64,000 bases of DNA from Colletes latitarsis (lineage: Eukaryota; Arthropoda; Insecta; Hymenoptera; Colletidae): positions 40,310,001-40,374,000 of the forward strand of contig NC_135136.1 of NCBI RefSeq assembly GCF_051014445.1, given 5' to 3'. Below the pieces are notes generated by a model. It was not told where the DNA came from, did not search any database, and saw only the letters and a program-made list of their open reading frames with translations. The position numbers and the translations under genes are program-made. This document shows, piece by piece, positions 26,201 to 38,700 of this stretch. Each line of letters opens with the position of its first letter. Position 1 is the stretch's first letter.

Positions 26201-26567
26201 TAATACTTAATCATTTAAAAATAGCAGAACCTCAACTTGCCTGTTTAAGGATATTAAAGTCTTAATACCAAGACTTTAAAAGAAGTTTTTAGTAGAACAT
26301 TTTCGTTCCAACTTCATATTATGCGCAAGTAAACCTAAAACTTTTCTTTTTTCGATTTATATGTTAAAAAAAGAAAAAAAAAGACCCACATTCAAAAGTG
26401 AAGCACAATGAATGTTACACATATGAATGTATCAATATGAAGAATGGTATGCTTAAGGTACCGCTCGTATGTATGCAGCATGCATGTGCAATACTGTAAT
26501 GAGTGGTGTGTGTGGCACCAGGAATGTAACGTAACATATAAGATATTATATTATATGCTGGTTGTCG
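23201..26567. other. Gene-free AT-rich region, probably including the SIK3 3' UTR
   Basis: No coding frame with similarity to a known protein was seen. The side near 26567 is likely to be the 3' UTR of SIK3, which ends at 26568 on the minus strand; insect SIK3-type genes can have long 3' UTRs. The 60-75-codon frames here are not convincing. Confidence 0.45.
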
Positions 26568-29500
26568 TCAAACGGTAATGCACGAGATCAGCTGTTGACA
26601 AAGTTGACTGTATTGCAATTGGTCCCCACTAATTCTTCGCATTTTAATGCCTTTTACTTCTTTTTCTTCAGATTCACATACTCTCAGTTCGATTTGAACA
26701 CCGCCTGGATATTCTAAACTAAGCCCACTACCTTTCACTTCTTCTCTATTAAAGATAAATCCCTTTGGTGGAGCTCTTGCATCTATAATTTGTTTCACAC
26801 GGCCCAATATAGCTTCGGAATTCAATCTACTCGATTCATCCGATAAAGTGACTTCAACTTCCGTAGGTATTGATGTATTTAGCGGCCTACCGATACCTCG
26901 TGTGATACTGGGTCTTAAAGGATCACATGGTTCTGAGATAATAAAGCTGGGAAGAGGATTATAATGAGGTAATGTATCTTCAAGTGAATCAGGTGATGGA
27001 GATGGCGAGGGTGAACAACTGATAAGCGTTACTTGCCCTCCAAGATCTGTTATAGATATTTGAGGTGGCACCTACAACAAATAATCATTACATTGTAAAT
27101 ACTTTCGTAAAAATACTTAAACTATAAATTATATTATTTTTCAAATTATTTTCTTTAAAAAATAATACGGATCGCTTAAGTGACACTTGAAAATAATTAC
27201 TTACTCTTGGTAATTCTACAGGATGTTCTTCCTGAATCATGTCCAAAGCAGGACTATTACTAGGTGAATAACTAACTGGTGTTGTTGCTGGTGATCTATG
27301 ATGTCTTAGTGGACTCAAATCTAATGGCGTGGCTGGTGGTTGTGTTGGAGTACCATGTACAATGCTGCCTTGTACTGTTGCTGTGGTTAGTCCACTCAAA
27401 CCTATTAATAAAACAAATAATTACTGAAATTACTTGAAGCACGATGAAGAATCTTATAATTTAATCTTAACATTTAAAATATTATTAATTGATTTAAATG
27501 AAAATGAATAAAAATTTGTAAATATATGAAGTAAAGAATACCTTGTGTGATTGCTGCTACCCCTCTCTCATGTACAGGAGATCCAGGTATACTTGCAGGA
27601 CTATGCGACGGAGATGCTAACCTTTGCAGTTGTTGATACTCTTGTTGAAGTGCCTGAATTCCAGGTCCAGATGGACCTGAACCCTCTGATGCTCTCCGAA
27701 CGGGCGAGTACCTTTCAGTGGCAACATGAGTGCTTGGTTCCTTATACGAGTCTCTATTACCAACTGAAAACAGTAAAATAAAATATTGAACTATGTATTT
27801 ATTAAAATTGTGTAAAACGTACTTGTACACATCATACAATGTACATAAATATATAACGATGTTAATAGTGGATTTATAGAACGTAGAACAAATTTGTCCG
27901 AATTACATAAAATGCAAAAAGAAATCCACACAAGAATTACCAGTGCTAGTGTGGTACAAAGAAGTCTTCCTGTGGTGTGGAAGCGTTGATCCTCTAAGGT
28001 GAGTTGGTAAGAGTCGTGATGGAAGGTAAGCTCTATTCATCCTAGCTTCCACCTCCATAACCATTTCCGGATTTATAACTACATGCATATTACCAACCAA
28101 CGAGGCATGGCAGTGCAGTGGACACAAAAAAACCATGCAAAATTAAAAATAAAATCAAATGAAACATTATATAAATGCTAAAGTAAAAAAATTTTTAAAG
28201 AACGTGGTAAATAAAATGCACATATGTGTTGTATTTAGAAAATAAAATAATATATAACGTGAAAGATCTATTTACATATAGTATACAATAAATCAAGATA
28301 ATACAATAATTACAGTGCTTAATAAAGATGTGTAAATATGTGAAATACATGTAAATAAGTAAATATAGTTTATAGACTTACTTTATCAAGTAATTTTTAC
28401 TGGTAGCTAAGACCGATTTATTGTAAAACTTATAAGTAAACATTTTCCATGCAATATAGTACTATAAAGGAGGAAAAAAACATACCAATATACAAATACT
28501 GCAAGAGCAACGAGGTACGAACAAGGCATAATGATCATACTTACAGCTTTAAAAACGAAGTAATATAGCAAGCTTTTAAACTAACTGATATAGCAAATCA
28601 TAATAATCAAATCTCACTGAGATGGTATGAAATATGATGTAATAAAGTGCACCGATAATGTGCACACGAATACCTGAAAGATATAATAGTACCTGGTCTT
28701 TGCATGACGGCAGTAAGACCACTTCGTCTTCTTCTATCACTGCCTCCACTTCCACTTCCGCTATTATTGCCATTCGTATCTCCACTTCCACTACTGACTC
28801 CTACGTTTAATGACTGAGTACATGGTACAAGTGTTGGGCTTCCACTTTGAATCTGTTAATGGTACAAAGTTTAAATATGAACTTTAAGTAATTTTTAATA
28901 TTTTTTACTATTTCTCTTACAGGTTGCAAATGTTCTCTACTGCCCGGTTGACTCCAATTTCCGTCGTCTCCACTACCAGAACCACTACCATGTTGTTGAT
29001 AAAAGACATGAAGATTAGCTCCACCATCTGAAGCTCTTCTACCAAAACTTCCCGCTACATTCAAGCAAATATTTATTAAAAAATAACATAATTAATCGTT
29101 GGGTATCGTAGAAATAATTTATGTTACTCACTTGCTCCCATAACGGGAGGTGGTTTCAATAAATGCTGATCCTTGATTTGAAAGTTCTGTGGTGGTTGAT
29201 GTTGAACTAAAGGAAGGTTTAATGGCAAATTTGTATGAGGTAACACCTGAGGATCAGTATTATTACACTGTAGTATAGGAAGGAGTCGCAGTGCCGGATC
29301 GCCCGATGTATGATTATAATTATATGGATATTGTGTAGGTGGTTGATGTGCTGTATCTCCAGGTCCTACTGTATGTCTTCTTGTTGTGTGATAAGGTGTA
29401 CCAGGTGTTAATTGCATTCCACTCCTTTCTTCAGTTTCTGCTTCTGCATCACCATACTGAAAAAGAAAGAATTATAAAATAACGTTAATATTTACACAAT

Positions 29501-31899
29501 TGAAATAAAACTATTTATAAATATTACCTTTTCTAATTGATGCGCTCCATCAGGAGCATAATCTCCTGGTATAGTTTGAATACTGGGTAAACTAGGCATT
29601 GTTGGTTCTAATTGATCAACAAGAAGATTATATATTGCTGATACATGATCGAAAGCATTCCCTTGAACTGCTTTTAATAATGTGTCTGCACTGAGTCCTG
29701 GTAATCTTAACATATTTTCTATTACTAACTGATTTAGCTGTAGTGGCACATTTTCAGAATTGCACCTACAAATACATGATTAAACAATCTCACAATATGA
29801 CATTTTTAATTTGTTCCTCATAAGTGTAATGTATTATCATTAACATTTCTATGTACCCTCCTGGTTCAGGTTCTGTTACACCATCTCCGCCCATCCAGGA
29901 GTGTGCTAAAATCTGTGAGATACTTAAACGTCGTTCTGGTTCTACTACCAACATATGTCTAATCAGTTTCTCGCATTCTACAAAAACAAGTAAATTGCAG
30001 AATAAATCAGAATTATAGAAAACAATTGTCTGTAGGACAACATTTTATACCTGCAGACATAAAAAACGGTATTCTAAATTTTCCTGAGATTACTACGGAA
30101 CGTAACAGTTGCATTGTAGGTCCATCAAATGGCAATGCACCACAAACCAATATATACAAAACAACACCAAGGCTCTGAAATCAATTACTTATATCAAATA
30201 ATTGATACTGATTACTTAGGGTATTTTACATGTACTAAAACTGTAATAAAAAAAATACTACCGAAATTAGGACTTCAACAATTTGTAACATACCCATACA
30301 TCAGCCCTTGGGCCATCATACTGTTTTCCTTCAAAAATTTCAGGAGCAGCATATGGTGGTGATCCACACCAAGTGCTAAGTGGAACACCTGGAGTATATT
30401 CATTACTAAATCCAAAGTCTGCAAGTTTTATATTATTGTCTGCATCAAGTAGTAAATTCTCAGCCTAAAATAATAAAATATACAGATGCATATAATTACG
30501 TGAAATTAATTTCATTTTTCTAAATTTCTAATACTTTAATAATTAAGAAACAGATATGCATTTAGACCTTAAGATCTCGATGAACGACTCTTTGTTGATG
30601 GAGATAACGAACAGCAAGAACAATTTGACGAAAAATTCTTCTTGCTTCTGGTTCTGGCATTCTTCCATTCCGTACAAGATGATCAAATATCTCTCCTCCA
30701 GGAGCATATTCAGTGACTAAATATATCATCTTGTCTGTTTCCATTACTTGATATAATCTTATGATATGTGGATGCCTTAATCGTTTCATTATGTGTACTT
30801 CGCGAAAAATTTTAGCCAAATTTTCTTCATTCAACTTTGTTTTATCTATTATTTTAATAGCCACCTATAATAGAAATATGATTACATATGTAATAATTAC
30901 TTTAATAATTAATAAATGAAGGTCTCAATAATATTAATAATATATGTTATACATGATACATATTTATAAATCACAAAAAATTAATATTGATTTTATATAT
31001 GAATTTAATTAAATACTTTCATAAGTATACCAATTTAACATTATAAAATTAAATAAATATATGTATTGGTATACATAATAAACCATGTGCACTGTCAAAA
31101 ATTCTTTAAAATATTGAATCATTATAAATATATTTAATACATTAAGAAAAGAGTTATACTCATTACTTATTACGTGAGCTTCACACACTATTCAAAATAT
31201 ATAAGGCAATTATTAAATAAATAAATTCTATATTCTTTCATGTACTTATTGCATGGTTCTACAAATTAATTAAATTGTATTATCAAGAAACTATTCAATT
31301 ATAGTACTATAACATTTGAATTGATTTTTGCATAAATAGAAAAGAATATACAAAGAGAAAAAAGCGACACAAACGGAATGTAAGTTGAAACAGAATATTG
31401 AATATACAAGTATATATCTATATAAATTTTCGTACAAACTAACACGCGATACTTTCATTTTCATTCTCAAAACGATATTTGACATGTAATAGCTGATAAT
31501 AATTTGAAAAACATCGAAGAAACATATTTCAATCGATGTAGCAGTGTCTGTTGGTAATAGCGGTTTGCAAAACATTTTTTAAGCTTGCCAAGTCCCTTTA
31601 TTCCATGACACCCTGTTATTAGATAGAAAGTCATTCAAAACAATAAAATAAGACGAAATTTACGCATTCACACTGTTATCCAAAGATATAACGACAAAAT
31701 GACGGATTCTGTGTTTGTGAGAAAAATGTCTTAACAGCGGTCTTACCTTAGATTTTGTCACGACGTGGGTAGCCATTTTAACAACGGCAAAATTTCCCTT
31801 GCCAATAGTTTTCTCCAATTCATAATAACCAACACGGATAAGTTTGTTGACAGAAAATTCCTGCGAAACCTCATTGTGCGACGTCGTCGCGGATGCCAT
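26568..31899 (-). CDS. Sik3: Salt-inducible kinase SIK3 (AMPK-related Ser/Thr kinase)
   Basis: Thirteen exons: 31899-31747, 30864-30568, 30464-30294, 30174-30051, 29977-29857, 29765-29528, 29456-29132, 29054-28921, 28852-28693, 28078-27941, 27763-27542, 27401-27205 and 27071-26568; 927 aa. Kinase domain at about 24-280: GKGNFAVVK glycine loop, VHRDLK, ADFGFS, and the activation loop STWCGSPPYAAPE whose Thr is the LKB1 target. A UBA-type segment follows (about 295-345). PKA/14-3-3 sites are GRRASDGG (Ser about 485) and SPVRRASEG (Ser about 646). The C-terminus (about 884-927: IELRVC, MRRISGD) resembles a KA1-type domain of the MARK/AMPK group. The N-lobe (VGYYELEKTIGKG) is closer to SIK3 than to SIK2. 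SIK3 phosphorylates class IIa HDACs and CRTC coactivators in metabolism, size and sleep control. LKB1 lies 3.8 kb beyond its start. Confidence 0.93.
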
Positions 31900-33052
31900 T
31901 TTTTAATTACTTGTCTCGCTCAACTCGTTACCAATCACTTACTGCTTAGTACATTAATATTTCCGATAGAGACGCCACCAGTCATTTCGATGCCTCTGCC
32001 ATCTACCGAAATAGTTAAAATTAAAAAAATGTTCGCTATACACGGAAAATCGAGCGGTATCATTGCTTATAACGAACATATTACAACGATGTCTTATGTA
32101 AAATGTTTTATAACTATAGAATATATAAGGTTCGTTAATTTTCTTTATTTCTTGATTAAGCATTGTTTGTTTATTTTTTATGCGGTCAGGAGTAATTGTT
32201 GCATTTTCTCTCAAACTCATCACTAGAGGGCTGTTAATTCTCACAAGTTCTCATTTAAAACTTAATACTTTTAAATAGATAATCTTTTCAATCAGAAACA
32301 TCTCTACAATTAAGACAATATTTGCAAAATAAGCATCACCGATGGTTTAATGAAATTAAACTGGTTTTGTTTATAACTTTGTAAATAAAAGTACAAAATT
32401 GTTCATTTCTTCCCCCTCCCCTGCTCATGTTCTAAACATTAATTTTTCTGTAGCCGCCTGTTACAGGCAACAGTATTTATGCAACTATATATAAGTATAT
32501 TTTACAAACAGTACAATTCATATCAATTTAGATTTACTGACTTCTTGTTAAATTTATTAACAAAAGGTTGATGCTCCACTCCTATTTAGTTTATGGCGGT
32601 ACATGAATATATTTAAATGGGTAGAAAAATGATTATTCCTTTTTAAATACATCAGTTTTCTGATGAGAAAGAATTTATTTTCGATGAATTGTTCAGATAT
32701 ACTATTGAAATACGTTAAATGTGGACCATATATGTAATCGAGGAAAATGAAAATTTTTATTAAATTATATTTTGTTACATCTAATATTGTGTCTTCTATG
32801 GTTGAAAAGTGGGTTGCTTTCGTATCATTGTTATACTCATAGTATTCACCGCGAAAATTGCTACGTAGACGAAAACAGATTGATAAGGATTGTCAAGAAT
32901 TCATTTTTTAAGCAGAATGCAATAGTTAAGAATTAAATTCTTTTAACAAATATAACATAATTGATCGTTTGATTAAAACCGGAAATGTAAAAGTACTAGT
33001 TAGATGAAATAAACACTACTCATTTATTAAAAAGAATTATAAATCTTAAAAA
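31900..33052. other. Divergent intergenic region between SIK3 (-) and ZIP9 (+)
   Basis: This 1.15-kb interval separates the two start codons and must hold both promoters and leaders. No TATA/Inr pair was obvious. An open frame of 153 codons (31765-32226, +) overlaps SIK3 exon 1 in antisense and appears to be chance. Confidence 0.45.
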
Positions 33053-34497
33053 ATGGAAGAAAGTTCGGTTTTATGGATGCTTTCCTTCGTAATGCTTATT
33101 GGTTCCTGTATAGCTGGGTCCTTACCTTTAGTTATGAATTTGTCTGAGGTAATTTGTGTTTTGTTGCATGATAAATGAAAGGATAAAAGTTAATTTTTAT
33201 CTATCATTTTCTGTAATTGTCATGCGCTTGAACTACTGGTTACAGATCCTACAAAGAACTCCATGATCATGAACATCATGAACCTTTAATCTTTCTAGGA
33301 CAAATTACAACTGGTTTCGATACTTGGTGCTGGACTTCTTGTAGGCACTGCACTAGCTGTAATTATACCAGAAGGTATAAGAGTATTGTTTACTGGTGGA
33401 AACAACAGTGATCAAGGGTTTTACAGTTAGTATCTTATAGTAATTAAATTAAATTATAATAGTATTATTAATAAGTTAATTTATTTTATCTAATAGAAAC
33501 AAAATGTTGTGTTTTTGTTATATAAAAAGGAATTAAGTATTGCATTTACATCTAAAACCAATTCAATTTATTACAAACGTTTTCCATGTATTAGTTTCTT
33601 ATAAAAAATTATTTAATTTTTGCAGCTAATTAAAATATTTGAGAGTTAATTTTCATGTTATTTAATCAAAATGTAATTTATTGTTCTTGATCTTTATCTT
33701 TTTAGATGCTCCTCACTCCTTAATAGGTATTAGTTTAATACTTGGTTTTGTATTTATGCTTCTGGTTGATCAGTGCTCAGCTAGAAGAAATGGAGGAAGA
33801 GAAAGGAGCGTTACTGCTACTTTGGGCCTTGTAGTTCATGCAGCAGCTGATGGAATAGCATTAGGAGCTGCTGCAACTACATCACAAGCTGATGTAGAAT
33901 TAATCGTATTTTTAGCAATAATGCTACATAAGGTACAAACAATGAAGTTATATAATATTCCTTATCTATAGTATATAGAAAATCGTACAAATTTGTAGTT
34001 TATATTAAACAAATAAGTCAAAAATATTTATAGGCACCTGCTGCATTTGGTCTTGTGTCATTTTTACTTCATGAGGGAGTAGATAGGAAAAGAATAGGTA
34101 GAAATCTTTTAATATTCTCTTTTGCCGCTCCTTGCCTTGCTCTTGTAACGTATTTTGGTATTGGAAAGGTAAATTATTATGAACCTATAAAATTTAGTTA
34201 ATATTACTTGTATATTTGTAACGATTTAAGATTGTTATAATTTTTTTTTAGGAAGGAAAAGAAACGCTTAGTAATGTCAATGCAACTGGCCTGGCAATGT
34301 TGTTTAGTGCAGGTACATTCCTGTATGTTGCAACTGTGCATGTGTTGCCAGAATTAATGACGAGAAATAGCAATTACACGCATCTACCGACTGCCGAAAA
34401 TGTGACAGTGTCTTCTGGACTTAAAGTTAAAGAAATATTAGTTTTAGTGATTGGTTCATTTTTACCTGCATTAATTACAACTGGTCACCATCATTGA
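33053..34497 (+). CDS. Zinc transporter ZIP9 (SLC39A9 family)
   Basis: Five exons, 33053-33148, 33299-33425, 33706-33932, 34034-34168 and 34252-34497, give 276 aa. It follows the ZIP9 pattern throughout: LGAGLLVGTALAVIIPEG, LGFVFMLLVDQ, LGLVVHAAADG (His about 119), IMLHKAPAAFGLVSF (His about 149), SAGTFLYVATVHVLPE, with about eight membrane segments. HxxxD and HKxPxA are the metal-site motifs of ZIP transmembrane segments IV and V. ZIP9 moves zinc from the Golgi or trans-Golgi lumen to the cytosol, and in vertebrates also acts as a membrane androgen receptor. The His-rich loop between TM2 and TM3 of vertebrate ZIP9 is missing here (FTGGNNSDQGFY only), so the protein is about 30 residues shorter. 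The fly counterpart is probably Zip102B. Confidence 0.92.
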
Positions 34498-35711
34498 CGA
34501 AGTATCATACAGAACATTGCATTTGTGTTTTCACTATGTACAATATAAAATGTCCCCCTCATTAAAGGGTATAATTTTTTTACAAACTCCATGATTTTGG
34601 TCTAAAATCGTGAAACAATGTCTAAAAAATTTGTCAATTTAGACATTTTTTAAAATAATAACCAAGTGATATACTTTTATGTATTGTATATAACTGTAGA
34701 AATGGCATATCGTAATTATTATAAATTTGTAAAAATTTAAAGGTAGAAGTATAAGATACAAAACTATGTACAATAACTATAACATTTCAAATAAGTTTTC
34801 ATTTTTCAATGATACTTCATAAATATTTATTGGTAAATGTAATTTTTGATACAAAAAATAATTTAAATTTTTTCTTTCCAATGTTGCTCTATGATGTTAT
34901 TGTTACAGTATATTTTCTAAAATATATATAAAATATATACCTTAATAACTACGATTCATATAGTTATTTAGAATTAATTGAACAATACTATATGTGCACA
35001 TTCAAACATTAAAATTAATCGATTTATTTATAGTATTCTATTTCATGTTTCTACTTTTTATGTAAAATATAAAAGAAAAAAATTTGTTTATTTCTAAAAT
35101 TTGTCTTCTGATTATGACATACAACATTGTATGATCATGAAACTGAATTTTATAAAAAAAAAACAAAGATAGTTTACATGTTCTGCATTATTGTTAGTAT
35201 GTTGTTATAATAATATGACTAGGAAAACAACTTTTATACGCATAAAGTATAATCATTTATTTACAAATATACAATAATTATTTCAATAAAAATGACATTT
35301 GACGTATATATTATTTTTTGTACACATATTTCCTGTTCAAATTAAAATAGTTTGTATTAAATCTCTTAATAATTTTCAATATATTTCCTTATTACAAAGA
35401 AGAGTAAAGTAAACTGTAAAATATAAAAGAATTTGAGAAAAAGAAATAAAAATCGAAGTGTTTATTGAAAATCGCAATATAATTCCAATAAGTGGACAAT
35501 TGTTTTCAGATAACGTGATTGGAATACTTTCAAATTCGAGCGCTAGTATAGCCGGTGCATGTGTTCCGGAACTTGGGTGATGATGGTATCCTTTGTTATC
35601 ACAAACCGTGGTGGCATACAGCTGTAATTCACAACAATGGTGGTGCCGGTCGTGTTTTAGGTTAAAGTTGCGTGGCTTCGAGTAACTTTAGTCCAATTAG
35701 CATTGTGAAAA
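34498..35711. other. Intergenic region between ZIP9 and LKB1
   Basis: AT-rich up to about 35500, probably the ZIP9 3' UTR and spacer. The last 200 bp before the LKB1 start are more GC-balanced and probably hold its promoter and leader. No TATA box was recognised. Confidence 0.4.
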
Positions 35712-38700
35712 ATGGACAATAGGATCACAATATGTGACCCGGACGAAGAAGAAATCAACAATGAAATATTCCAGGATATCGAGCCAGTCACGTGGATCAA
35801 TGACGATCCGAACTATGATTTGGATGAAATCAACATGTTCTTCCATAGGGTGGATTCTGATCAGATTATATACGAAGAAAAAAAGAAAAAATGTAAATTT
35901 ATCGGTAAATATGTTATGGGTGATGTTCTTGGTGAAGGTAGTTACGGAAAGGTGAAAGAAGTGCTGGACTCAGAGACACTTTGTCGTAGAGCAGTGAAAA
36001 TTTTAAAAAAGAAGAAACTTCGTAGAATCCCGAACGGAGAACTTAACGTTCAACGGTATGATAAATAAATTTTTCTATTCTTTTATGGTTTTTTTTTTAT
36101 TTTCATAATAAGACTCATTATGGAATATTTTTAATTATTAGTAATATGTATTAGGTTGGTGCATGTAAAATGTTTAGGTTGATGTGAGTCAATTTGAACA
36201 ATGTCTTTTAGAATTGCAACTTTCCTTGGATTTTTCCCTTAGTTGAGTCGTCAATGACATTGTCAACTTTTAATTTTGAAGGCTAACACTGTAACAAACA
36301 TCTTACATTAGTATAATTTTTTTGTATTGTTGAATGTATTTGTACAATATCTATTGAATAGATTTTACATAAAACTCTTTTTTCTATCCTATAGCATATT
36401 AAAATTTATTATTAAATATTATTACATTTACTTATTGCAAATTTTACATTCTTAAGAAAACAACATTTCATGTGCATCAACCCAATATACAAATTATTAA
36501 TTCTTTGTGGACTGGTGTCACTAAATAGATACAACAGACTTTCTGGTATTATGGATCCATGATATTATTATAAATATTTACAATATGTCTGTGATATCTT
36601 TTTCAAATAAATTAAGATGTTTTTGTTGTGTGACTAATACTTACTGCTAGGATTACATTTCTTAAATAATAGATAATGGTCCTTTCTGTACATATTTCTA
36701 ATTGATCATATTGGTTTTGTGCCAAATGTATAAAACAAAACAGTAATGCAGTGGGCAAAAGTAAAGTATATTATTGTTGCAATATATGTTTATGTAAATC
36801 AGACTTGCATATTGTAAAAAACATTTGTTTTTATAATGTGCCAAAGGTTGTTTATGTAAATTAAAATTTATTACTTTTATAATGTAATCTTTAAGTAAAT
36901 CATTTTTTTACAGCATGTTCCTAAAACTTCTTATCTAGGTTAATTCTTGCATGTTAGGTGGTCCAGTCCACAAAGGATTAAGATAAACACAGTACCAAAT
37001 GAATTGTGTATTCTGCATTAAGTTGTATAATTTCTCATTAACTTAAAAAAAGACAAAAATAAGGGAATTTACTTACTTAAACTTTATATCAGTATAATGA
37101 AATTATAAAAGAAATTGATACATTACATGCAATGTAAATATTTTTGAAATTGTATTTTATAAATTATATAGTATCAATAAACATAAGACAGTAACATATT
37201 CAGTTTATATTATATAAATATTGCTAACATAAATTTATGACAAGAAATATAAATATTTAATATTAGAAACTTTAAAATGCATTCAGTATGATTCATTATG
37301 TATTCTTTCAATTTGCATAACATTTTCTTCTGAAAAGATTAGATTGGTATGCAAAGTTAACACATTTTTTTAAGTCATATATGTAATTACTTTCTATAAT
37401 TCTAAATACTGTTTGTTCATGTTCATTAACAGGGAGATAAAACTATTAAGGATATTAAAACATAAGAATGTAATTAACCTTGTAGATGTTTTGTATAATG
37501 ATGAAAAGGAGAAGATGTACCTAGTTATGGAATTTTGTGTATGTGGATTACAGGTAAAGTTTAAAATCCTTATACAGTTTATTTTAGAATGCATTGCACA
37601 TATACATCTGCACAAATTGATACTTGATTATATTTATAGTTTCAGACACAATCCTTGAGAAAACTATCTCAACATTTATAAATGTTACACTTTTACAAAG
37701 ATTTTGAAGCATTCTATTATATATATTGTAATAACTTTTAAAGTTCATTTGTGTCATTGTATGTCCAATGAGAATATAGAAAGAACAATTTTTGAAGTTG
37801 TTGATTTTAAAATGAGTATATTTGAAAGATATGAAACAACAAATACTTTTTCATACCATTAATTCAAGTATATTCCTTATGATATCTGGAAAGAATATTA
37901 TTTTCTGCAATTGTTATATAGAATAAAGGACTGCATGGAATTAACAACAACTAGATTTCTATTTATTAGATCTTTTACAGGATATGTTGGGAAGCACACC
38001 ACTCAAGAAGCTCCCAATTTGGCAAGCACATGATTATTTTTGTCAGTTGCTGGATGGTTTAGAATATCTCTACAGCAAAGGAATAGTACACAAAGATATA
38101 AAACCAGGAAATTTGTTGCTAGCTTTAGATGGTACATTAAAGATCAGTGATTTTGGAGTTGCAGAGGTATGTATTCAGTTTACTCTGTTTTCCAATTTTG
38201 GAGTAATCTTTCAAATTTTATTTTTATGTATTGAAATTTCAAAAAGCAATACTATTATGAACACCATAGACTGTTAAAATTTTACAATTTTGTAATCTTT
38301 CTATTAGGCATTAGATATGTTTTCTGAAGATGACACATGCAAGATGGGACAAGGTTCACCAGCATTTCAACCTCCTGAAATTGCAAATGGCTGTGAAACA
38401 TTTTCTGGTTTTAAGGTAGATATATGGAGCAGTGGAGTTACATTGTAAGTGAATCTCACAAACTTTAACACATACAGATTTATATGATAAAATTATCAGT
38501 AAGTATAATTATTCTATTAATAAAGACGTGAATGTTTTGCAGGTATAATATAACAACAGGTCAATATCCTTTCCAAGGCGACAATATTTATAAATTATAT
38601 GAAAATATAGGAAAAGGTGAATACACAATACCTGAAGAAGTTGAAGAGCCTTTAAAATCTCTTATACAAGGAATGTTACAAAAAGATTCAGATAAAAGAT

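Noticed and set aside
31765..32226. 153-codon plus-strand frame at the SIK3 promoter
   Set aside because: It is antisense to SIK3 exon 1 and its leader, with no similarity to a known protein and low-complexity hydrophobic content.
33258..33284. His-rich stretch (HDHEHHEP) readable in intron 1 of ZIP9, reminiscent of the missing His-rich loop
   Set aside because: It is out of phase with exon 2, meets a stop when read from the available acceptor, has no donor after it, and lies between TM1 and TM2 rather than at the loop position.
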